Of a stretch of 11,602 bases of DNA, positions 6,382-11,602 are shown piece by piece. The translations under genes and the position numbers were made by a program. The number at the start of each line of letters is the position of its first letter. The first letter of the stretch is position 1. The notes below the pieces were generated by a model. The model was given only the letters and a program-made list of their open reading frames with translations, was not told where the DNA came from and did no database searches. Source of the DNA: Deltaproteobacteria bacterium (lineage in GTDB: Bacteria; Desulfobacterota; Desulfovibrionia; Desulfovibrionales; Desulfovibrionaceae); contig JAJBSY010000439.1 in assembly GCA_020861205.1 (NCBI GenBank), positions 1 to 11,602 of the forward strand. The letters are read 5' to 3'.

Positions 6382-6690
6382 ATGATTACCCGTTTTGGCA
6401 CAAACGCAGACATGGTCATCCAGCCGGTGGAGGAAAATGGGCAGACCCTGCTCCTGGCCATCGACTCGAACGGCCTGTACCTCACCACGCAGAAAATGGT
6501 TGATTCGCGCATCGCGGACACCAACCGCTACAGCACTTCCCGCGCCAACACCAACGAACGGCTGAAGGCCCTGGGGCTTGATCCCGTCGAACTCGCCAGC
6601 GCGAACCAGCACCGCATCCAGAAAGTGACCGTCGCGACGCAGAGGGTCAACCCCCTCAAGGCGTCCAAACGCGCGTCCAAGGGCAAATAA
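6382..6690 (+). CDS. Hypothetical protein, 102 residues, with basic C-terminal tail
   Basis: I do not recognise this family. The ATG at 6382 has an AGGAG box (6371-6375) six bases upstream, so the start is firm; the longer frame from 6337 lies in the AT-rich leader. The protein has no cysteine, no signal peptide and no membrane segment. An N-terminal half with beta-like character (QTLLLAIDSNGLYLTT, about 21-36) is followed by a polar helical region rich in Arg, Asn, Ser and Thr, and a short lysine/arginine-rich tail (KASKRASKGK). It has its own promoter region and a strong terminator, so it looks like a single-gene unit. The basic tail could favour nucleic-acid contact, but this is a guess. 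Confidence 0.8.
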   Translation: MITRFGTNADMVIQPVEENGQTLLLAIDSNGLYLTTQKMVDSRIADTNRYSTSRANTNERLKALGLDPVELASANQHRIQKVTVATQRVNPLKASKRASKGK

Positions 6691-6703
6691 GCGTTTTCAC
6701 GAT

Positions 6704-6756
6704 GGGGGCTTGCCCCCTTTAAATGGGGAAGCGCCCGGCTTCCCCATTTGTTTTTT
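6704..6756 (+). terminator. Strong intrinsic terminator after the 102-residue gene
   Basis: The main stem is a perfect 12-bp hairpin (AAATGGGGAAGC at 6721-6732 with GCTTCCCCATTT at 6738-6749), loop GCCCG, then G and six T (6751-6756). A smaller hairpin (GGGGG 6704-6708 with CCCCC 6713-6717, followed by TTT) lies just upstream in tandem. The stem sits 30 bases after the stop and isolates mnmG from the gene before it. Confidence 0.93.
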
Positions 6757-6816
6757 CCGCTCCCGTCCCCTGCCGGAGCGCAACGGCGGCCCGTGCCGCA
6801 TAAAGAAGTTCTTTTC

Positions 6817-8706
6817 ATGACATCCCACACGACCAAGGGCGCTTTCGACTGCATCGTCATCGGCGGAGGGCACGCGGGCAGCGAAGCCGCCGCCGCTTTG
6901 GCGCGCATGGGGTTTGCCGCGCTGCTCCTGACCAGCAACGTGGACCACCTCGGCCAGATGTCCTGCAACCCGGCCATCGGCGGCCTTGCCAAGGGACACA
7001 TGGTGCGGGAAATAGACGCGCTCGGCGGGCGCATGGGCCTGTGGGCGGACGCTGCCACCATCCAGTTCAAAATGCTCAACACCAGCAAGGGCCCCGCCGT
7101 TCGCGCCCCGCGCGGCCAGATGGATCGCGAACTTTACGCCAGGGCCGTCAAACGGGACCTGTACACCACCCCGAACCTGACCGTCATGCAGGACATGGTT
7201 ACCGGCCTTGAGCTGGAAAACGGCCGCGCCCGGGCCGTTACGACCTATCTTGGCAGGCGGTTCGAGGCCGCCGCCGTCCTGGTGACCGCCGGAACCTTCC
7301 TGCGCGGCAAACTGTTTTTCGGGGAGCAAATTTACGCCGGTGGAAGGCTGGGGGACGCGGCCTCGAACGCTCTTTCCCCCTCCCTTGAGCGCGCGGGCGT
7401 TTCGCTGCGCCGGTTCATGACCTGCACGCCGCCCCGGGTGCTGGCCGCCAGCATAGACTTCGACGAACTGGTGCCCCAGCCCGGCGAAGAATCCCCGCGC
7501 GGCTTCAGTTTCCATGGCCCGAAGGTCGCGCTCCCCCAGCGCCCCTGCTACATGACCTGGACCAATGAAAAGAGCCACAAGGTCATCAGCGATAATTTGC
7601 TGCGCTCGCCCATGTACAACGGCGCCATCCCCGGCCCCGGGCCGCGCTACTGCCCCGCCATCGAGGACAAGATCGCCCGGTTTCCGGAAAAAACCAGCCA
7701 CCAGATTTTCGTCGAACCCGAAGGACTGGACAATCCGCTCTATTACCTGAACAACCTGCCAACCGGCCTGCCGGTCGCCGTGCAGCAGGAATTCATCAAC
7801 ACGATGGCCGGCCTGAAGCGCTGCCAGATCGTGCGGCCGGGGTATGCCATCGAGTACGACTGCATCGATGCGCGGAGCCTGAAGCCCACGTTGGAAAGCC
7901 AGGCCGTGCCGGGCCTTTGGTTCGCGGGACAGATCAACGGGACCTCGGGCTATGAGGAAGCGGCGGCCCAGGGCATTTTCGCGGCCCTTAACATCGCCGC
8001 CCGGCTTTCGGGCAAACCGCCCTTCCTTCCCGGCAGGGACGTCTCGTACATCCACGTGCTCACCGACGACCTGACAACCAAGGGGACCAACGAGCCGTAC
8101 CGCATGTTCACTTCCCGGGCGGAGCACCGGCTGCTCCTGCGCGAAGGCAACGCGGACCTCCGGCTGACGCCCGCGGGCCGGGAATACGGCCTGGTCTCGG
8201 ACGAACAGTGGGCCGTGTTCTCCCGCAAGGCGGCCGCGATCGCGGAACTGACCGACGCGCTCGACACGATAACGGTTCGGCCCGACGCCGCCACGCGTCC
8301 CCTGTTCGAATCGCTGGGCGAGGCCGCGCCGTCCAACAGCCGTACCCTGGCCGACATCCTGCGCCGCCCCAACATGACGGCGGAAAAGCTCGCGGCGTTC
8401 TGGCCGGAAGTGATGCGATATCCCGAGGAAGTCCGGTACGAGGTTGCAACGGCCGTGTCGTACCGGGGCTACCTCGACCGGCAGAAAGACTTGGCCGACC
8501 GTTCCGCTTCGCTGGAAAAAACCTTGCTGCCCGAGACCATGCCATACCACGAAGTGGCGGGGTTGACGCTGGAGGTTGTGGAGAAGCTCACGGCCCTGAA
8601 GCCCATGACCTTGGGCCAGGCAGGGCGTATTCCCGGCATTACGCCGGCCGCCGTCGCCTGCCTCGATATTCATCTGCGCAAAATGCGCCGAACCAAAACC
8701 CCGTAG
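6817..8706 (+). CDS. mnmG: tRNA uridine-5-carboxymethylaminomethyl modification enzyme MnmG (GidA)
   Basis: With MnmE, this FAD enzyme installs the carboxymethylaminomethyl group at C5 of the wobble uridine (U34) of certain tRNAs, using methylene-tetrahydrofolate. The start at 6817 was chosen because the GGGHAG FAD motif then falls at 16-21, as in the family; a weak AAAGAAG lies upstream. The longer frame from 6748 overlaps the preceding terminator. The 629-residue length is normal. Diagnostic segments seen: MSCNPAIGGLAKGHMVREID, KGPAVRAPRGQMDR, GTFLRGKLFFGE, GPRYCPAIEDK (the conserved cysteine region), SGYEEAAAQG (second GidA signature), and TSRAEHRLLLREGNADLRL. The C-terminal helical part (YRGYLDRQ onward), which contacts MnmE and tRNA, is complete. 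mnmE is not in the window, and no rsmG (gidB) or parAB follows, so this is not the classic oriC-side arrangement. A terminator follows. Confidence 0.97.
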   Translation: MTSHTTKGAFDCIVIGGGHAGSEAAAALARMGFAALLLTSNVDHLGQMSCNPAIGGLAKGHMVREIDALGGRMGLWADAATIQFKMLNTSKGPAVRAPRGQMDRELYARAVKRDLYTTPNLTVMQDMVTGLELENGRARAVTTYLGRRFEAAAVLVTAGTFLRGKLFFGEQIYAGGRLGDAASNALSPSLERAGVSLRRFMTCTPPRVLAASIDFDELVPQPGEESPRGFSFHGPKVALPQRPCYMTWTNEKSHKVISDNLLRSPMYNGAIPGPGPRYCPAIEDKIARFPEKTSHQIFVEPEGLDNPLYYLNNLPTGLPVAVQQEFINTMAGLKRCQIVRPGYAIEYDCIDARSLKPTLESQAVPGLWFAGQINGTSGYEEAAAQGIFAALNIAARLSGKPPFLPGRDVSYIHVLTDDLTTKGTNEPYRMFTSRAEHRLLLREGNADLRLTPAGREYGLVSDEQWAVFSRKAAAIAELTDALDTITVRPDAATRPLFESLGEAAPSNSRTLADILRRPNMTAEKLAAFWPEVMRYPEEVRYEVATAVSYRGYLDRQKDLADRSASLEKTLLPETMPYHEVAGLTLEVVEKLTALKPMTLGQAGRIPGITPAAVACLDIHLRKMRRTKTP

Positions 8707-8718
8707 AAGCCCGTCCGT

Positions 8719-8744
8719 AAGCCCGCCGCCCGGCGAGCTTTTTT
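8719..8744 (+). terminator. Intrinsic terminator of mnmG
   Basis: AAGC (8719-8722) pairs with GCTT (8737-8740); after one C/A mismatch CGCC (8724-8727) pairs with GGCG (8732-8735), giving a 4-base loop. The T run continues to 8744. It begins 12 bases after the mnmG stop. Confidence 0.75.
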
Positions 8745-8794
8745 ATAACCAAAGCGATTATACTTCCGTCGTACCCTTAGACCTGGAAGCATCC

Positions 8795-8875
8795 CGGAAC
8801 ATCCCGCCGCCCGCCCCGCCACATGGAGGCATGCGGGTGTTCCGCGATCCGCCGGCTGTCGCGGCGACGCGGAAC
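8795..8875 (+). promoter_or_regulatory. Leader-like region with two mutually exclusive hairpins
   Basis: Segment A (8795-8807) pairs with segment B (8833-8844) over 12 bp with a single bulged T at 8802. Segment B's right part and its flank (8839-8846, GTTCCGCG) also pair perfectly with segment C (8868-8875, CGCGGAAC). B cannot pair with both, so the RNA could switch between two folds just ahead of the small ORF at 8913. The pairings are read directly. A regulatory role is inference, and in such GC-rich DNA chance pairing is a real alternative. Confidence 0.35.
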
Positions 8876-8912
8876 CGCGCGCGATGGGTACATCTAAACT
8901 CCGAGAGACCCT

Positions 8913-9113
8913 ATGCACGGCACTGTATTGAGTACGCGGCGCGCCCCCCGCGCCAAACGGAAAATCACGCGGCCCTCCGCCATCAACAAGGCGGCCGCGA
9001 AAGACGGGAACGGATTCCTCATCCTGGTATGCTGCCGGGGCTGCCGCACGCTGACGTTCAGGACCAATGTAAAGAACATCCCGCGGCTCAACTGCTTTTT
9101 CCTCTACTGTTGA
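8913..9113 (+). CDS. Possible small cysteine-rich protein, 66 residues
   Basis: No known family is recognised. The reading frame has strongly G/C-biased third positions throughout, like the confirmed genes here. The translation has a basic N-terminal part (STRRAPRAKRKITRPSA), a middle with KDGNGFLILVCC, and five cysteines in all (C44, C45, C48, C61, C66 by my count) in its last third, including CCRGC. A zinc- or redox-active knuckle is conceivable but not shown. The ribosome binding site is weak (GAGAG, 8903-8907, five bases from the ATG). It is isolated between the mnmG terminator and a convergent gene. It could be real, a fragment of an older gene, or chance. Confidence 0.4.
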   Translation: MHGTVLSTRRAPRAKRKITRPSAINKAAAKDGNGFLILVCCRGCRTLTFRTNVKNIPRLNCFFLYC

Positions 9114-9377
9114 GGCTGGCTCTAGCGGCAGGCCGGAGGGCACACTACCGGGATGTATCGCATCTTCCGGAGCCTTCACCTCGGAGGCGCGCACCCGTCG
9201 CTCCTTAGCAGGAGTTCCCCCGGGAGTTCTCGCTGGCAACGGAAAAGCTCTTTCACAAGACCCCCGCGCGGCACGTTCGACATCAAGGGGAAGAGCAACG
9301 TCAAAAATGCATGAAGCGGCTCGTCATGCCATCCAGGAGAATGCTCTCGGAATATCGCGCATGGCGGGGACGGGGCG
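9114..9377. other. Gap without a secure gene
   Basis: Nothing here can be called with confidence. A 53-codon frame at 9153-9314 (+) ends in a coding-like stretch (GTFDIKGKSNVKNA) but starts without a ribosome binding site. A second open + frame after a stop near 9207 has no ATG until 9311. The last part holds the weak minus-strand terminator candidate of the gene at 9378-10031. No repeats, tRNA or insertion-element ends were seen. Confidence 0.5.
9303..9329 (-). terminator. Candidate terminator of the 217-residue protein gene
   Basis: On the minus strand GCATGA (9329-9324) pairs perfectly with TCATGC (9314-9309) around a 9-base loop, followed by ATTTTT. It lies about 50 bases after the stop at 9378. 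Half of the pairs are A-T, so it is only moderately stable. Confidence 0.4.
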
Positions 9378-10031
9378 CTATTTCCCGAGCCCGCCCTTGA
9401 GTTCCGCCAGCCTGCCCAGGTCGTCGAACGCGGCCGTCAGCATGTTCCCATCCTTGTCCGCGAGGATGCCGCCCTCCTCCCTGACCGTATAGCCGGCAGC
9501 CTCGAGGTACCGGACCAGCGCGGTCTTGTGATCCACGTCGAACGTCTGGATGACCCGGGGGAACACCGTAAAGACGCGCGGATGGTCGGGCTTCCAATCG
9601 CTGAGAATGCCCTCACCCGTCAAGGCCGCCAGCAGGACGCCGTCGCCGTAGTCCGCGAGATAGTACGCCCTGGCGCCGCCAAGGCCGCAGGCGGCCACGC
9701 CCAGGGCGTGCAGGTCTTCCTTGTCGGCCGGAAAGCGGTCGCGGGTGAACAGGTCCACGCCCTCGGCCTTTCCGAACTCAAACAGCCCATGGGCCATTTG
9801 GGCCAGATCCCCGGGCAGGGAGGCGTTTGCCCATCCCCAGAGCCATTCGCCCGTGGCTTTGGAGAGCGTGCCGATAACCTGGAAAGGGCTTTCCAGGTTC
9901 GGGCCGTTGAAGAAAAACATGCCGGTTTCCGTATCCGCGCCCCAGTCGTGGGCGCCGAGCCGCTCGGCCAGCACATGCTGCCTGTCCATCACGATACCCG
10001 CGTACCGCTCTAGAATCGTCTTCAGTTCCAT
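9378..10031 (-). CDS. Conserved hypothetical protein, 217 residues (DUF6882-like)
   Basis: The ATG at 10031 has a strong GGAGG (10041-10037) five bases upstream; the extra 44 residues of the open frame upstream are non-coding in character. The protein is soluble, acidic to neutral, and rich in aromatic residues: GMFFFNGPN (37-45), the tryptophan-rich EWLWGWANASLP (62-73), YYLADYGDG in the middle, and a C-terminal region with HPRVFTVFPRVIQ. The W-x-W-G-W-A-N block resembles what I remember of DUF6882 proteins, but I could not search, so that assignment is tentative and carries no function. There is no signal peptide, membrane segment or catalytic motif that I can name. It is downstream of the SLC13 gene on the same strand but separated by 236 bases with a possible terminator, so it is probably a separate unit. 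Confidence 0.8.
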   Translation of the reverse strand: MELKTILERYAGIVMDRQHVLAERLGAHDWGADTETGMFFFNGPNLESPFQVIGTLSKATGEWLWGWANASLPGDLAQMAHGLFEFGKAEGVDLFTRDRFPADKEDLHALGVAACGLGGARAYYLADYGDGVLLAALTGEGILSDWKPDHPRVFTVFPRVIQTFDVDHKTALVRYLEAAGYTVREEGGILADKDGNMLTAAFDDLGRLAELKGGLGK

Positions 10032-10222
10032 GCGTACCTCCGAAAGCGGCCATGCCGCGCGAAAAAACAAAAGAGACGGACGGCGGCAGCCAGGACCCCG
10101 GCAAGGGAAGCGCGCCAAAAACGCGCATGAGCGCCGCGTGATCCAGTTTTGAAGCAGGACCATGGATGCCGCCGCCCGCAGCGGATACCCGCACTGTACG
10201 GATTTTCAGCCGCGCGGCAACC

Positions 10223-10259
10223 AAAAACCGCGCCCGGCGATAACCGCCTCCCGATGCGG
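10223..10259 (-). terminator. Weak candidate terminator of the SLC13 gene
   Basis: On the minus strand CCGC (10259-10256) can pair with GCGG (10231-10228), enclosing an inner 4-bp stem GGCG/CGCC (10248-10245 with 10239-10236), followed by TTTTT (10227-10223). It lies nine bases after the stop. The large internal loop makes the structure doubtful. Confidence 0.3.
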
Positions 10260-10267
10260 AAGAAACG

Positions 10268-11602
10268 CTACGGGGCGAAGGGCCAGAGAATGGGCAGCAC
10301 GACCACCATGATGACGCCGAAGATGATCTGCAACGGCGCCCCGACCTTCACGTAATCCATGAACGCGTAGCGCCCGGGGGCCATGACCAGCACGTTGGGC
10401 GGGGTGGAGAACGGAAACGCCAGGCTCATGCTGGCCGCGGTCGCCACGCCGAAAAGAAAGGGATACGGGCTCAGCCCCATGTTGATCGCGGCCTGCATCG
10501 CCACCGGCGTGCACAATGCGCCGGCGGCCGTGTTGCTCACGAACAGGGTGACCACGGATGTCACGGCGTAAATGATCGCCAGCAGACCGTAAGGACCGTA
10601 ATCGCCCACGGCTTCGATCAGGCCCCGGGAGGCCAGCGCGGCCGCGCCGGTCTTTTCCAGGGCGATGGCGGCCGGGAGCATGGACGCTATCAAAACCACG
10701 CTCTGCCAGCTGATGGTCTTGTACGCCTCTTCCGCGTTCCGGAAGCAACCGGTGAAAATCAGGGCGAGAGCGGCCAGCATCACGGCGGTTACCGGAGCCA
10801 GCAAGTTGAGGGTCATGGACGCGATCATCAGCACCACGATGATCGCCGTCAGCGGCGCCTTGTGATCCAACGTTTCTCGAGAGGCCGCCTCCCGCGGTTT
10901 GCCCACCAGAACCCACTCGGTATGCTCCTCCTCCAGCCTTGCGAGGTCTTTCCAGCGGCCCTGGACCAAAAGGGCGTCCCCGGCCTCTATCCTGATATCC
11001 CCGATATGCTGGAGAATGGTCTCGTCCTTTCGCCGCAGGCCGAGCACGCGCAACCCGTAGTTCTCGCGCAGTTCCGCGTCGCGGACCCGGCGATCGACGA
11101 GGCGCGAGGCCGACAGGATAACCAGTTCCGCAAGCCCGTATCCTTCAAAGGTATACGCGTGCCCGGAGCCGGAGATGGGATCCGATTCGTCGACCAGCTC
11201 CAGTCCGCCCCTTTCGGCGAATTGCAGCACATTCTCCTCCGGCATCACGAAGGAAAAGGTATCCTGCTCCCGCAGCACGGTATTCGGTCCGGGCATGAGC
11301 TGGTCTTCCGGACGCTCGAAAAATTTGGGCCGCGCCTTGCGGCGGCGTATCTCGACAAGCGCGACGTTCAGTTCGCGCAGGAGGGAAAGCTCGCTCACCT
11401 TTTTACCCGCCAGGGGCGATCCCGGCAGGATGCGGGCTCGGCGTTCCTCCTGCTTGAGCCGGTATTCGTCGGCAAGTTCCGCCAGGGTTCTGCCCGCCGT
11501 GGACGAACCGCCTCCTTCCTTTTCCTTTTTTACCAGCCACTTGCTGGCGAAAAGCAAAAAGACCGTCCCCACAATGACGCAGATCACGCCGATGGGCAGG
11601 AA
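10268..11602 (-). CDS. SLC13-type anion permease with two RCK_C (TrkA-C) domains, 5' end outside the window
   Basis: The frame stays open to the window edge, so this is the C-terminal 444 residues of a longer gene; the GTG at 11587 lies inside a membrane helix and is not the start. Order seen: the end of a transmembrane helix (GVICVIVGTVFLLF), then a charged cytoplasmic insert with two RCK_C-like domains (around PGSPLAGKKVSELSLLRE and SRLVDRRVRDAELRENYGL, each followed by a beta-rich part such as AGDALLVQG), then about five to six hydrophobic segments. The second SLC13 repeat is visible: a re-entrant helix near ISWQSVVLIASMLP, the SNTAA motif in the FVSNTAAGALCTP segment, and the FSTPPN segment near the end. 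The family carries di- and tricarboxylates or sulfate with Na+. Members with RCK domains are often sulfate-type, and sulfate would fit a sulfate reducer, but the substrate cannot be read from the sequence. Confidence 0.88.
   Translation of the reverse strand, partial: FLPIGVICVIVGTVFLLFASKWLVKKEKEGGGSSTAGRTLAELADEYRLKQEERRARILPGSPLAGKKVSELSLLRELNVALVEIRRRKARPKFFERPEDQLMPGPNTVLREQDTFSFVMPEENVLQFAERGGLELVDESDPISGSGHAYTFEGYGLAELVILSASRLVDRRVRDAELRENYGLRVLGLRRKDETILQHIGDIRIEAGDALLVQGRWKDLARLEEEHTEWVLVGKPREAASRETLDHKAPLTAIIVVLMIASMTLNLLAPVTAVMLAALALIFTGCFRNAEEAYKTISWQSVVLIASMLPAAIALEKTGAAALASRGLIEAVGDYGPYGLLAIIYAVTSVVTLFVSNTAAGALCTPVAMQAAINMGLSPYPFLFGVATAASMSLAFPFSTPPNVLVMAPGRYAFMDYVKVGAPLQIIFGVIMVVVLPILWPFAP

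Noticed and set aside
4836..6503. A 555-codon open frame on the + strand opposite the sigma-54 activator
   Set aside because: It is an antisense shadow of a GC-rich gene: the translation is His/Arg/Gly-rich without family motifs, and the opposite strand encodes a complete, motif-bearing activator.
6697..8673. A 658-codon open frame on the minus strand opposite mnmG
   Set aside because: Shadow frame of mnmG; composition is His/Gly/Arg-rich and no ribosome binding site precedes it.
6817..8706. mnmG as a marker of the replication origin
   Set aside because: None of the usual origin neighbours (rsmG, parA, parB, rnpA, dnaA) and no DnaA-box cluster is visible nearby.
8831..9208. 125-codon + frame overlapping the leader and the small ORF
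   Set aside because: The GGAGG is only one base from the ATG, and the translation is Arg/His/Pro-rich shadow sequence of the 66-residue frame.
10117..10134. GCGC-ATGA-GCGC hairpin with a T run on the minus strand
   Set aside because: The stem is only 4 bp and it lies well over 100 bases from the SLC13 stop.

Overview
The window is GC-rich chromosomal DNA. Its codons have mostly G or C at the third position, and its genes are mainly housekeeping or conserved types. The gene mix (an Rsm22-type methyltransferase, a cytoplasmic L-asparaginase, a sigma-54 activator next to trxB, mnmG, and an SLC13 permease with RCK domains) and the protein style suggest a Desulfovibrio-like sulfate reducer (Desulfovibrionaceae). 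This placement is inference; there is no rRNA or other marker gene to prove it. I see no phage module, insertion sequence, CRISPR array, tRNA or rRNA.

Layout. Positions 1-259 hold no convincing gene. On the + strand come an Rsm22-family methyltransferase (260-1693) and, after a spacer with two hairpins, an L-asparaginase (1822-2799). On the minus strand lie an unrecognised 112-residue protein (2991-3329), possibly followed by a decayed reading frame (2800-2994), then thioredoxin reductase trxB (3467-4399) and a sigma-54 activator (4527-6002). A GC-rich hairpin separates the activator from trxB, and a good terminator follows trxB. A 379-base divergent region (6003-6381) holds an AT-rich island with a perfect 8+8 inverted repeat over a putative -35 element. 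This region precedes an unrecognised 102-residue protein (6382-6690, +), which ends in a textbook terminator. Next is mnmG (6817-8706, +) with its own terminator.

Positions 8745-9377 are the least explained part. They contain a leader-like stretch with two mutually exclusive hairpins, a possible 66-residue cysteine-rich protein (8913-9113), and about 260 bases with nothing secure. The right end is on the minus strand: a 217-residue conserved protein (9378-10031) and the 3' part of an SLC13-type permease with two RCK_C domains (10268-11602), cut by the window edge.

Functionally the genes look like independent transcription units rather than one pathway. Two touch tRNA or ribosome modification (MnmG, Rsm22), one thiol redox balance (TrxB), one amino-acid catabolism (asparaginase), and one anion uptake (SLC13). 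The sigma-54 activator, with three cysteines in its sensory region and placed just upstream of trxB, is the only plausible regulatory link. I found no clearly new multi-gene system. The points most worth a second look are the operator-like palindrome at 6281-6304, the switch-like leader and small ORF at 8795-9113, and the hairpin at the predicted 5' end of trxB mRNA.
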